Positions 44,873 to 55,499 of a DNA stretch of 64,000 nucleotides are shown here, in pieces. This stretch comes from Anthopleura xanthogrammica (lineage: Eukaryota > Cnidaria > Anthozoa > Actiniaria > Actiniidae). The notes under the pieces are model-generated. The model searched no databases, was not told the DNA's origin, and was given only the letters and a program-made list of their open reading frames with translations. The position numbers and the translations under genes were made by a program. The stretch is from contig OZ025216.1 of assembly GCA_964019055.1 (NCBI GenBank), positions 1,863,001 to 1,927,000 of the forward strand, in the 5' to 3' direction. Position 1 is the stretch's first letter, and every line of letters begins with the position of its first letter.

Positions 44873-45148
44873 TACAGCTATTTCAAAAAAGGTTGGTGAA
44901 GGTTTTGTTGCATATTGCTTGTTGCATCTTGCATGTTGCTTACCAAGCTTGAAATCGGTATTCTATTCATATGTAAAAATGTCAGCACAGAAGAAAATAC
45001 GCTGGAAAAACCTTCAGACAAAGTTTGGGGGAATCACATATTGCTGTGACCTTTTGCTGCTTGAAATGACATCACCCATACTGCATTCGGAGCTGGGTAT
45101 ACAACATGCAACAAAACCTTCACCAACCTTTTTTTAAAATAGCTATAT
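44873..45148. mobile_element. MITE-like element, TIR about 40 bp
   Basis: Left arm AGCTATTTCAAAAAAGGTTG, GTGAAGGTTTTGTTGCAT; the right arm is its inverse with one or two changes (ATGCAACAAAACCTTCACC, AACCTTTTTTTAAAATAGCT). Internal TTGTTGCATCTTGCATGTTG. Relatives: 51024-51256, a fragment at 55937-55995 and a fragment near 53963. Confidence 0.85.
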
Positions 45149-45254
45149 ATATTTTCACAATTTTCTGCCCAGGATCTAGGAAGCCATGCTAATTGGATTA
45201 ATAGATTTTTGCCTTCAATATTAACTAGTAATGATTTGTTTTCTTTTGAGAATA

Positions 45255-45410
45255 GCTATATTGCCTCGTTTATACTTTTGCGTTTTCAAAACGCTCCCTT
45301 TTCGTCTCACAAAAAACGCATCAAACGCTTCGCTTCCACACTAGCATTTTTGTAGCGTTTTCGCCCGTCCACACTAAAACGATCAAAAACGCAGATACGA
45401 TCTAAAATGA
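45255..45410. repeat. GCGTTTTC/GAAAACGC-rich repeat fragment
   Basis: Repeated short blocks in both orientations (GCGTTTTCAAAACGC, AAAACGCATCAAACGC, GTAGCGTTTTCGCCCGTCC, CACACTAAAACG), resembling a decayed TIR element. The boundaries are unclear. Confidence 0.5.
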
Positions 45411-45420
45411 TGTAATAATA

Positions 45421-46110
45421 TCAGAATATGAATGTACACGAGATGCATTGAATGGGCGTATCAGAATATGAATGTACACGAGATGGATTGGTTGGGCGTA
45501 TAGGAATATGAATGTACACGAGATGGATTGAATGGGCGTATCGGAATATGAATGTACACGAGATGGATTGGTTGGGCGTATAGGAATATGAATGTAGACG
45601 AGATGGATTGAACGGGCGTATCAGAATATGAATGTACACGAGATGGATTGGATGGGCAAATAGGAATATGAATGTACACGAGATGGATTGAATGGGCGTA
45701 TCAGAATAAGAATGTACACGAGATGGATTGGATGGCGTATCAGAATAAGAATGTATACGAGATGGATTGGATGGACGTATAGGAATAAGAATGCACAGGA
45801 GATGGATTGGATGGACGTATCAGAATAAGAATGTACACGAGATGGATTGGATGGCGTATCAGAATAAAAATGTATACGAGATGGATTGGATGGACGTATA
45901 GGAATAAGAATGTACACGAGATGGATTGGATGGGTGTATCAGAATAAGAATGTACACGAGATGCCAGATTGGATGGGTGTATCAGAATAAGAATGTACAC
46001 GAGATGGATTGGATGGGTGTATCAGAATGAGAATGTACGCGTAAACGAGATGGATTGAATGGGCGTATAGGAACATGAATGTATACGAGAAGGATTGGAT
46101 GGGTGTATAG
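45421..46110. repeat. 40-bp minisatellite, about 17 copies
   Basis: Unit GAATGTACACGAGATGGATT plus GGATGGGCGTATCAGAATAT, with variants AAT/GGT in TTGAATGGG and TATGAATG/AAGAATG. Some units lose one base. No unit contains a stop on the minus strand, so overlapping minus frames stay open; this follows from the unit composition and is not evidence of genes. Confidence 0.95.
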
Positions 46111-46599
46111 CAATAACATATCGTACCAGCAACATTGGATAATCACTGTGTTACACTTATAATCTTGTAACACTTATAATGGATCATATTGGCAGATCAG
46201 TATAATAAAAATGTAAAAATGACAATTTCTTTGAATTCAAATCCATATAAAGTTCATTTGAAGGTCATAACACTTTTCAAGCAAATTTCAGGTATTGAAG
46301 TGACAGTTGCTATGGTTACAGTCTCGAGCCACCTTAAATCCACCCCTCCTAATGTTTTATTTATATGTGAGGTGACTGCGAGGTTACCTGGCTGTTCTAA
46401 TTATAATTTTTTTGGTTCTTTTGGCTGCAGTTTCAGCCGATCAAAAATTCTTTTTACAAAATTGAGCTGAAACCGTAGTCTTCAACACGTTTTCTGCCTC
46501 TCGGAATGATATTTTTATGGTTAAGATCGTTAAAATCGTCCTTCTCGATCAGGTGAAGTTCTTCCGAGTTAGATTTTATTTATTGAACAGAAAGTGGCC

Positions 46600-48798
46600 A
46601 TGGGTGAGCGGGAAATCCTTGTTCAAGTTCTCGGGATTATCTTAATCGTAATTTCGAGTAATATACTCGTTCAAGGCAGAGGTAAGCTAAAGCTTTATCG
46701 AGAATTTCAGCTACAGTTTTCTTTTGTCTCAAATTGATGTGTAATTTGTATTTGAACGATGTTATAAGTGGCAAAACAACAAACAAAAGATCGTTAGCTG
46801 CTGAGACGTCGTGCAAATGTTATCAGAAAAATTCGTTTGGGCTCAACATTTCTGCGTTTTCTGGACTGTAGTTCAATGCTTTGGAGATATATTGATTTCA
46901 ATCCCTATTTCCCTGTTTACCACTTATTTCGAGATTAGCCTTTAGATCTGGTAACCAGAGCTTGGCTTTAGTAAGCTTATTTATGAATTTCGTCATACAA
47001 GTTGCTGGAGGACAGGGGTTGTCGAAAATAAGTGTGTTCAATATCTTTTCTGTTGCTGTCCAACGTGCCAATCAGAAAATTACAGAGCTGTACTTCTTGT
47101 CAGTCGATTGCTATTACAAATGGCTGTCTTTCTGTTTCTTATTTTAAGGCAGTTGCCTGCTATATAAGCTGATCTGAATAGTGCAGGGTTACAAGCTTAT
47201 GTAAGCTTATAATTTAGTAGAGGGAGGGTGTATTTTATTTTAGGGAAGTAAACATGTGTTGTCCTAAATTGTAAAATATTTGAGATATAACACTTGCGCT
47301 GATAAGCTGGCTACCGCATGTTCATATCAGATGACAGAGACCTGCTCATGCAAAATTGTCAAAAATATTCTATAAAAGCAATATAAAAGGACTGCTTATG
47401 TTTTGTACTCTGATATACAAAATATCTTGGAGCTTTAGAGTGCTCGAAAAGCAAGCAAGACATATGTGGCTATGCCATGTGTTCCTAAGCTTCCCCCTCT
47501 CGTGTTTTACAGGCTGCTTCAGCGTGTTTATATCACAGTATACAGAAATTTGAATGCACACTCTATACAGTATCCCTTGAATATCAAATTATGATAAGTA
47601 TTAAATTGTGTCATTACGTTTTCTAGGTTGTAACAACACAACACAAGGACCCTTCAAGTGCAAATGTCCTTGTGCACCAAGACGCATGTCAAAATGTTAT
47701 TTTCCTAGATCTAAAGATAACCCTAGAGAAGTTGAGCCTCTGTGCGTTTGCAGTAAAGGTCATCAAGGGATGTACTGTGACCAGTGCCAAAACGGCTGGT
47801 ATCAGAACGGAAATTTTTCAGACCAAAAAACTTTTTGTATTCCATGTAACTGCAGTGAGAACTTGGACCTTAAAAAGAGAAATAGCTGTGATCCACTTAC
47901 TGGAAAATGCCTGCACTGCATTCCTCTTACCATGGGAAAACACTGTGAGTCGTGCGCACATGGTTACCATGGTGATGCAGTTGTTGCAAAGAACTGTACT
48001 ATACTTGGCAGTGCATATGCAGGCAATCAACATGGTAAGCATCAGTTTGCATACTTGATCTTAAACTTCCATAACAATTATTTGTAGTAGTCCACTCACC
48101 TCTGAGGTCTTGGGTTCAATTCCCACACTCATATCCAGCATGTGAATAGAGTTTGTTAGGTTTCTCCCTTGATTTGAGGGTTTACTCCAGGTTCTCCAGT
48201 TTTCCTCCCTCCACCAAACCTTACATGTTAAACTCCAATTTGATCTGTAAATAATTAACCGTGCCCTGACTCTCATCATCCCAGAGGTTGTTTCAGGGTA
48301 TTGATAAAAATTAAAGTTTTTTTATTATGCAATATATTGCCGAAAATCTTAGTACTATTGCCTAGATTGCACACATGTAGCAATGAAAATGACAGTAGAA
48401 GTAAGAAAGCAATTTGCCATCAGTTAATCAATTGTCTGTTGATGGGTTTTACATTATTCACAGGAGAAAAGCATATCAACAAAGATGCAATAATCATAGC
48501 GACATGCTCTGCAATAGGAGTGGTATGTCTTGTTGCTATTGGCTACCTATTATATCATCGCCACAAAACCCATGGTCTAAAAGGACGAATTCCTAAATTC
48601 TGGACAGTTGAGCTTTCAAATCGGAATTACAGTGACTTGGATTTTTCTCTACTTGATTCCGTTAGCGATACGCCATTTGTGTATCGTAATGATACTAATG
48701 ACTTTGAAGAAGCATTGATAGCTGATGAGGGATCCAAAGCCAGGTTAAAAATTGATATGGACACATCCTTTGCTGAAAACTTCGATACTTCATTTTGA
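46600..48798 (+). CDS. MEGF9-like: MEGF9-like laminin-EGF type I membrane protein (3 exons, 274 aa)
   Basis: Exons 46600-46681, 47627-48034 and 48464-48798, both introns phase 1. ATG lies in GCCATGG. Residues 1-27 form a signal peptide (VLGIILIVISSNILVQG). Exon 2 encodes cysteine-rich laminin-type EGF modules, including CVCSKGHQGMYCDQCQNGWY and a full module from CNCSEN through CDPLTGKC and GKHCESCAHGYHGD. Exon 3 encodes a membrane helix (AIIIATCSAIGVVCLVAIGY) and a tail of about 80 residues. The tail's juxtamembrane PKFWTVEL resembles the FWTIEL that I recall from vertebrate MEGF9. MEGF9 is poorly understood; a cell-surface or adhesion role is inference. There are fewer EGF modules than in vertebrate MEGF9. 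Another laminin-EGF membrane protein is the alternative. Confidence 0.75.
46682..47626. other. First intron of the MEGF9-like gene
   Basis: Donor AG|GTAAGC, acceptor TTCTAG|GTTG. AT-rich; short open frames on both strands look random. Confidence 0.6.
48086..48302 (+). repeat. SINE-like repeat with a B-box-like motif (copy 3)
   Basis: GGGTTCAATTCCC at 48112-48124 resembles a Pol III B box. The sequence then shares CTCCAGGTTCTCCAG, GTGCCCTGACTC and CCCAGAGGTTGTTTCAGGG with 36991-37175 in inverse orientation. No convincing A box. In intron 2 of the MEGF9-like gene. Confidence 0.6.
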
Positions 48799-49800
48799 TA
48801 CATGGTAATGTCTTAGCTTGTAGCTAGTGTGTAGTATATGCGTAGCCTGTTTTTATTGAGTTTTAGCTATTGACATGGTATTAATACTGGTTTACAGATG
48901 TTTGTTTTTTTATTTAATGATATTATAGCAGCTGTACATAATATATGTGTAGCAATGTAATGAGTATATTTTGTAGATATTGCAAGCGCCATGCAAATCT
49001 TAACAATACTAATATACTATACACACTAGTCAAGTAGGTTTTAATCTTTTAATATTTGTCAGTCTTTAAGAAAACCTAATTATTTTTTTCAGTAGAATTG
49101 GAGGGGTAGTGTTACCAATATTTTACTAATCAACTTGTAGCTGATTTCTGTGATTGTAGCCGATTGTGATAGTCTACAGTAGCCTTCCCATGTTAGTTAG
49201 CATTGATAGTAACCCCCGAGGGCTCCTATCCACTAAAAGCACTAAAAACCAACATCAGACCTACCTAATTACTTGCAAAAAATATATTTTTTGAGGATGC
49301 CAACATCACTATCATGGTCTATATAATTTGGAGGGCAAAACAAGAGGTTCCAATAATTATTCTGAGGAGATTATAATTCTTTTTCTTTTTTTTTTTGCTC
49401 TCTTAATTGAGCTGCTCTGACATGCAATGGGTCTATGGAGGGGTCCTCTAATAAAAAAATAATACCTCAAACTCAAGCTCCCATCCCTTAGGGATTTGCT
49501 GGCCTTAATCCATGTGGAAGCTATGGAACTAGATATAGTATATAGTATATACTGTACATTTGCCTAAAGTACCAGGAACTGTTATATCAGGCCCGTCACC
49601 AGTGGTGGTTTGAAGTTGAACAACCCTCCCCCCCTAGCCTTGTCCCCTCTCTCCCTCTTTTCAATATTACCTCATTCATAAAATGGCAAATACAAACCCC
49701 CTTTGGCGACAGGCCTCATTATTTTTATATAAACTGTCTAATAATTCAATAAGTCAAAATTTTAATTAATGCAGTATATAAATGATATATATTTTATGCC
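48799..49800. other. 3' untranslated region and AT-rich spacer after the MEGF9-like gene
   Basis: No gene. Contains the TIR-family element at 49316-49436; otherwise low-complexity AT-rich sequence. Confidence 0.5.
49316..49436. mobile_element. Diverged element of the TAGACCCCTTGCA / GGAGGACAAAA family
   Basis: Contains TCTATATAATTTGGAGGGCAA and on the right TTGAGCTGCTCTGACATGCAA, ending GGGTCTA, matching the layout of 52044-52172. Confidence 0.6.
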
Positions 49801-49816
49801 CATAAATTTGTGAGGG

Positions 49817-49961
49817 GAAAATAATAATTATAGGTTGGTGATTGAACTTACTAGTGAGAAATGTATTTACATATATAATTATCTTACTGCGCAAACATGC
49901 ATGCTGGCAACAGAATAGACAATATACATTTCTCACTCACCCAGTACCTATAATTATTTTC
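49817..49961. mobile_element. TIR element, 145 bp
   Basis: Left AAAATAATAATTATAGGT and AGTGAGAAATGTAT; right ATACATTTCTCACT and ACCTATAATTATTTT. Imperfect inverted arms. Confidence 0.7.
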
Positions 49962-50050
49962 AGTATATATTATTATCAGTAATAGTCCTCCTAAGAGCAG
50001 ATTTTGTGCAACTGTTGAAAACACATGGTACAAGCATGCAGTGCAATGAC

Positions 50051-50189
50051 AATAGCAGTTATTATGGATGCATGCAAATGAGATGCAAAGAGACAACAAG
50101 CATTGTATTGACCTGATAGCCTTGCTTGACTGTATGATTCTTAAAACAAAAGAATATCTCATATGCATGCATCCATAATAACAGCTATA
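50051..50189. mobile_element. TIR element, 139 bp, arms about 33 bp
   Basis: Left AGTTATTATGGATGCATGCA followed by AATGAGAT; right ATCTCATATGCATGCATCCA followed by TAATAAC. One or two mismatches. Confidence 0.8.
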
Positions 50190-51023
50190 ATTATGGTACT
50201 ACTGCTGCAGTACTGTGTTGAGCATGTTTATTACCTGAGTAGTGATCTTTTGCTGTAATTCGCTCAAAGGTTGTAATGTCAATTACTATTGATCGTTTTG
50301 GTGTCGCTGATGTGGTGTTTCACAGATACGTAATCTGCTTTGATTGAAAGCATGTTACAGGGTTTATACTGAATGTGTACAAATATCAACCTCACCTGCA
50401 TAAATTAGAATTAATTAACTAAGGTGTTTTCTTAAATGATAGGTTTGTCGTATAAAAAGATAATTAAGTCAAATAGTTACGTCGATCAGCATATTGTGCA
50501 TCAATATTTGTTTCATTGGCCAGTAGTTCTAAGGTTGATTGTATATCCAGGTAATAATCTCATACATAATGAATTTTTACATCTCATACTCAAAAGTAAT
50601 ATTTCATAGACCACATGTATATGATCGAAATGTCATTTTCCCATCCAATATTTAATAATCCTTTCTGTTCTGACTTGATCATATATCACTTTATCGTATA
50701 TGACTCACATTGTGTACATTCCCTAACAGATTTGTATTTAATTATTTAAGCCTGGATTGAAGTAAAATTATTTTAATGGAAAAAATTAACCCTTACATAC
50801 CAGGAGCAAGTTGTACAAATCCAGTTTATAGAATTTACAAGTATGTTTTTTTATCTGCTGGATAAGGATTTATCCGGTGGATAGTGCTATTCAGGCTTCG
50901 TACAACCGGCTCCAGATGGATATAATTTCAGATAAATGTACATGTGCAGGATTGATGGTATAAATATTATTCTCAATTCTGTAACCATTTTAAATTCAGA
51001 AAAAGATTAATGAGAACTAATGG
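50190..51023. other. Gene-free AT-rich stretch
   Basis: No open frame with coding character and no repeat recognised. Confidence 0.5.
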
Positions 51024-51256
51024 ATATACACCTATTTCAATAAAGGAAAACAACAAGCCAAGACCACCTGGAACCAATACTTTAATTAGCTGAAGATTCG
51101 TGCGGGAAAACACTTAAAGAATCGAAACAGTTGCAGCCTACCATCACGTCTAAAATAATGATGAATAAGGAGTAAAAATACAGATGTTCTTTGTCGTCTT
51201 GTGTTGTTGCTTGTTGCTTTCAGCTGTGACAACCTTTTTTGAAATAGGTGTATATA
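51024..51256. mobile_element. MITE-like element related to 44873-45148
   Basis: Inverted ends ATATACACCTATTTCAA and TTGAAATAGGTGTATAT. The inner right part AACCTTTTTT and the TTGTTGCTTGTTGC block link it to 44873-45148. Confidence 0.75.
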
Positions 51257-52043
51257 TATATAGACTTCTTATGGGATAAGTTTTAGTTTCTAGACAGTTT
51301 TTGCGGTTATTATTTATATTTTTATGGTGATAATTAAAATCTTATGGTTTGCTGTACATTAGTTACAAACTCTTACTAGTACTGAATGCAATGCATTGGA
51401 TCACTGCATTTTATTTTTGTTTCCTAGGCCACAGTGCCCAGGATGTCATACATTCCTACCTGTTGAAGGATTGCAGTCAAATTGAAATCCTAATGTGCCA
51501 TGGTGTAGGGTAAAAAGGCACTGAGGGACTCATACACCTTATTTATATTAAGACTGCATGAGAGACTGGTGGCAATGAACATGAAAGTGAGGCCAGTTGT
51601 CTCAGGGCACCCTCTAAAATGGAAGGAAATGTAAGCCTGTGAACGTCACAGAACCTTCCCAAAAAACAAGGAGCCTGTTCACAGTGTAAGGGTCCAAAAA
51701 TAAAATTCAGTGGTCTATAGAGGTGTTGCACCATCACGTGATGACCGCCATAACAGGAGGCAAGCCGAACAATTGAATCTGGTCTAATCTGATTTACACA
51801 AGAAATTTCTAAAATTTCTATTGTGCCCCCTGTCATATATATGGCTGCATCACTTGATGGTGCAAACCACCTCATGTTGTAATATAAATATATGTAGGAA
51901 ACAACAACAGAAAAGCATTTTTATTTCATGAGAACCTTGATCAATAAGTCAATATTTATTTATTTTATTCAGGATACAAGTTCATCATATTAAGTTAAAT
52001 TTACTTCAATATTATATACCCATTTTCACAATTCTGAGACCAA
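51257..52043. other. Gene-free stretch
   Basis: A 110-codon minus-strand frame (51543-51875) has no recognisable domain and uneven composition; not called. TGGTGCA/TGCACCA words recur around 51725 and 51860. Confidence 0.45.
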
Positions 52044-52172
52044 TAGACCCTTATTAGCAGATGTGGATCAATTTGGAGGACAAAACAATAGGTTTCCAAT
52101 TCTAAATAGATTTAAATTCTTTTGTTTTGTCCTTCAAATTGAGCTGCTTTGATGTCATATGCAAGGGGTCTA
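52044..52172. mobile_element. TIR element of the TAGACCC family, 129 bp
   Basis: TAGACCC at the left and TGCAAGGGGTCTA at the right. Inner inverted blocks TCAATTTGGAGGACAAAACA and TTTTGTCCTTCAAATTGAG. Confidence 0.85.
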
Positions 52173-52786
52173 TAAAACATATATAATTCAAGACTTCTGG
52201 GTTTCGGACATTTGTCACTCAAGCTGCCAATAATGTTCTGATCAGCTCATATTTTTTTATTGATAAATTAGCTATATAGGCCAAAACAAACTTCTTGGGC
52301 AGCTGTATGTATTAGTCACATTATTGTGAAAATGGGTGTATTGTGCACTGTATATCAGCCATTTATTTATATGTATTCCAAGATGACTCATAAGATACTA
52401 TGTGCTACAAGTTTGTACTTTCTACTGTAGATGTGTTATTTATCTTTTCCTTCACTCTGCACTGTATTAGTTTATCTTTCCAACTAGTACACTGCTAGCT
52501 GAGAAACCTGTGAAAATCCTTTGAAATTTCAAAAATTGATGTATTTCAAAAACGTTTGGTACCCTGCTTGTTTCTTTTTTTTTCAAAAACGGTTGTCAGT
52601 AGTGGCAGGAGTTCGAAAGGTTAAGGAAATGTTTTAAAAATGAAAATTATGTTATACTACTTGTATGTAGGACCCATAGTGTGATATATGTGTAACTTTT
52701 CCTTGACAATGTTCAAATAAAAATCATAGCTCAAATCATAATTATTATAATATATTATTTTCTAAATTAATGGTGGGAAATACAAT
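52173..52786. other. Gene-free AT-rich stretch
   Basis: Nothing recognised. Confidence 0.5.
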
Positions 52787-52952
52787 AACCCACTTTTGAT
52801 ATTCTGGTTGAGTGATCATGCACTAAGCAATTCAAGGCAAGGCTCCAGGTAAATAAATGAATATATTAGGATTAGCTAGTTCATTGTTTCCTCAGAGGCC
52901 AATTTAGAATTGCTTTGTGCATGATCACTCAACCAGAATATTGAAAGTGGGA
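52787..52952. mobile_element. TIR element, 166 bp, arms about 48 bp
   Basis: Left ATTCTGGTTGAGTGATCATG then CACTAAGCAATTC; right GAATTGCTTTGTG then CATGATCACTCAACCAGAAT. Only a few mismatches, so relatively young. Confidence 0.9.
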
Positions 52953-54274
52953 TATATATATTGGACAACAAATTGATAGTGTGTCACCACCGTTCTGATG
53001 TGCAGGTGGTCATGTGTTCAAATCTCTGCAGCCAGACCCACACGATCAGGGTCTTAAAATATCTGAGCAAGTGCTACCTTTGCTCTAAAAATATCTGCAA
53101 ATGGTTAGCATGTGACTCGAATGACCACGTAAAATGGTCACATCTCTTTTAAATAGAGGGCCGTAAGTTCAGACAGCCGCATGTCACTCTCTAGTTAATT
53201 TACATTTTTTTTTACGATAACAGCTGCTTATTGGCCAGCATGATGACTGGCACCATTAGACCGATGCATGAGCAAGAGTACTGGCCAACAAGTGCCCAAT
53301 TTGTGGACCTGTTGATGAAATGAATACTTTATTCTAGCACCCCACCTGGGCCAAGAATTGAAGATGATCTTTCCAGCTGATCCTCATTGTCCCTAGGCAA
53401 AGGATTAGTTATAGAGACCGTTCTTTTTATAAATGGAATGCTACATTTCCAGTTAGGATCCCTTCTGACGCCATTTGAAAGCTAAAATTTAATATCAAGA
53501 ATGGCACTTCCAATTACCAAGATATGATCATGTATCACTTTTTTGAGAATATTTGATTTCATAGGTGTGTTTACGTTTATTGCTAGTCACCCCTGCAAGT
53601 ACAGTAGCTAGAACTAAAAGCAATGTTAAGACACCTCTGGCAGCTGCTATATCGTCCATGTATGATTCCGAACGCACCCTTGGTTCCAGAGGTCCTAACC
53701 AGTTTGGATTAGTTCAGGTTGGTTTGAGAGGAAAAACAGATGGCCAAAACATTTGCCGTCTAGCGGTTCACGCTCCACTTCAATAATGTACTAGGTTACA
53801 GTAATAATCAGAACACATTTTGTTTTGGTATAGATATCAATCAAGGATTTTCCAGGAAATATGAATTATTCGAGTTTTCCTTGAAACTAAAGATTGACAT
53901 TCACTCAAGGTACCAAGTCAACATGTGACACTGCTGAAACCAAGTGACAAATTTCCATATGTATACGCCAGTTTCAAAAAGGTTGTCAAAGCCAAAGGAG
54001 ATAGGTGAAAGATCATTATTCCTAGATGAAAGGAATTATGAGCATACAATTAATCATGAATGATCGAGGTTTTAAAAATGGTCAAATCAACTACAAATAT
54101 CACTTGATATCTCAACACTATCTGTTTTCTTGATGAGAATAAAAAGAAATACAAGTATTTCCAGTTATTCTTGGATCTTGGAATGACCTATTCCCTATCG
54201 CTAATAAACTATAGTGTTTGGCTCCGACAACCTTTAATCTGAAATCGGTATATACCCTCATGCAAGAGTGCTTA
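52953..54274. other. Gene-free stretch
   Basis: Short frames (52961-53152, 53565-53786) show no domain. Contains a fragment near 53963 (CAGTTTCAAAAAGGTTGTCA) related to the 44873 and 51024 elements. Confidence 0.45.
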
Positions 54275-54408
54275 TGGACCCCTTGCAGGATGTCAGAATG
54301 CAGCTCAATTTGGAGGACAAAACAATAGGTTTCCAATTAACAGGAGACTGGAATTATCTTGTTTTGTCCTTCAAATTGAGTTGCTATGACTTCACGTGAA
54401 AGGGGTCT
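54275..54408. mobile_element. TIR element of the GACCCCTTGCA family
   Basis: TGGACCCCTTGCA at the left, CACGTGAAAGGGGTC at the right; inner TCAATTTGGAGGACAAAACA and TTTTGTCCTTCAAATTGAG as in 52044-52172. Lies 226 bp downstream of the proposed TCTP poly(A) signal. Confidence 0.85.
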
Positions 54409-54633
54409 TTAACTGCAATTTGGCACGGCAATGATACTGTATGAAATTGACATCATGCTTTGAACCAATTTCAATGCAGTAGATCATTGGTCATCCAATG
54501 AAAATGCTTGAACATGGAAAAGCATGATCATAGCAAAGCATGTCCTTTAATTTTTTCTGGGACATACGAAACACAAACATTAGTGTATTATCAAAACAAT
54601 ATTACAACAAAATTACTGGAGATATACTTTGAT

Positions 54634-54655
54634 TTTATTACTCTCGGCCTTTATT
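54634..54655 (-). terminator. Poly(A) signals of TCTP
   Basis: Two AATAAA hexamers on the minus strand (54650-54655 and 54634-54639), about 110-130 bp after the stop codon. Confidence 0.6.
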
Positions 54656-54765
54656 CTTACAATTCTAAAACAGAAATTCAACACTACTGTTCATGATGAA
54701 CTTCATACAGAATTTTAAAATCTAGACATCAAGATGAATGAAAGAATTCGGATATTACATAGATC

Positions 54766-55305
54766 TTACATCTTGACTTCCTCCATCAAGTCTTTGAAGT
54801 AGTAAATTTTGGCTTTCAATCCAGTTTCATCAGCGTCAACCAAGACTGGAGCTGCTTTGACATCGCCTTCTTCGGAGATATAACCAGCAGAGAAGAAGAT
54901 CTGGAAGTTACTGAATTTTTCCTTTCCAGGACCAGAAGTGAAGAACTCGGTCATTTTTGGTTTGAAGACTCCATCAAAGCGCTCTTTAGGAATCTTTTCT
55001 TTAGCAAAGGCAATGATCTTCTTCAGAAGTTTTAAGAACTGCTTCAAAGAAGGTTGTTCGTTGTATTCCTCGAGTTCTTCGTGGTTTAAAATAACGTCAA
55101 ATCCAGATTTAGAAGCAGATTCTTCAAGATCATCTCCCGCTTCTTCGGCCGAGGGGTTCCCTCCGAACATTTCATCACCAAATTTATCCCCAGATTTCGA
55201 ACCATAGTTGGCCTCAACTACATAAACGAAGTCATCAACAAGCTTCATTTTATAACTGTCGGTGAGAATGTCTTTACCGGTGAAGATATCCTGATAAAGG
55301 AGCAT
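54766..55305 (-). CDS. TPT1: Translationally controlled tumour protein (TCTP), single exon, 179 aa
   Basis: A small, abundant, conserved cytosolic protein linked to growth control, calcium binding and stress survival. Reading starts at ATG 55305 (MLLYQDIFTGKDILTDSYKM), matching the usual TCTP opening of MIIYxDxxxxDEMxSDxY. The frame is open further upstream, but only from a TTG codon. The family signature appears as FGGNPSAEEAGDD, followed by the acidic loop. A charged helical hairpin (LKQFLKLLKKIIAFAKEKIP) and the end of the beta core (SNFQIFFSAGYISEEG) are in place. Length is close to the usual 170-172 aa. The coding region has no intron, unlike most neighbours; no poly(A) relic or flanking repeat was seen, so a processed copy is possible but unproven. 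The intact frame, promoter motifs and poly(A) signals suggest it is active. Confidence 0.93.
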   Translation of the reverse strand: MLLYQDIFTGKDILTDSYKMKLVDDFVYVVEANYGSKSGDKFGDEMFGGNPSAEEAGDDLEESASKSGFDVILNHEELEEYNEQPSLKQFLKLLKKIIAFAKEKIPKERFDGVFKPKMTEFFTSGPGKEKFSNFQIFFSAGYISEEGDVKAAPVLVDADETGLKAKIYYFKDLMEEVKM

Positions 55306-55357
55306 TTTGAAGGCAGAGATGGTTTCTTGATCGCCTTTCTTGATCGAAGTTCGGAGC

Positions 55358-55369
55358 AAAAAGGAAGAG
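55358..55369 (-). promoter_or_regulatory. Candidate 5' TOP tract / transcription start of TCTP
   Basis: CTCTTCCTTTTT on the minus strand begins 64 bp upstream of the ATG. TCTP mRNAs are known to begin with a terminal oligopyrimidine tract that couples translation to growth signals. The exact start is inferred. Confidence 0.5.
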
Positions 55370-55405
55370 CATTTGTATCGCGTGGCCTGTTGCGCATGGA
55401 GGAAG

Positions 55406-55413
55406 TGACGTCA
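55406..55413 (-). promoter_or_regulatory. CRE palindrome upstream of TCTP
   Basis: TGACGTCA, about 37 bp upstream of the proposed start. A CCAAT word in inverted orientation (ATTGG on the coding strand) lies about 20 bp further at 55427-55431. cAMP-response elements are also reported in mammalian TPT1 promoters. Confidence 0.6.
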
Positions 55414-55499
55414 AATATAGATATGACCAATCACAACTTTCGTTATATCATACTAATATGCAAATTATCTATAATCGACCAATCAAGATTAATGATAGA

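Noticed and set aside
44721..45137. 138-codon frame
   Set aside because: Runs across the borders of two separate TIR elements; no domain.
45421..46173. Overlapping minus-strand frames with repeats of IHLVYIHIPIRP type
   Set aside because: Products of the 40-bp minisatellite.
51543..51875. 110-codon minus-strand frame
   Set aside because: No recognisable domain, no promoter or splice context.
55306..55359. N-terminal extension of TCTP (LRTSIKKGDQETISAFK)
   Set aside because: Starts at TTG and lies in the proposed 5' untranslated region; the family start matches ATG 55305.
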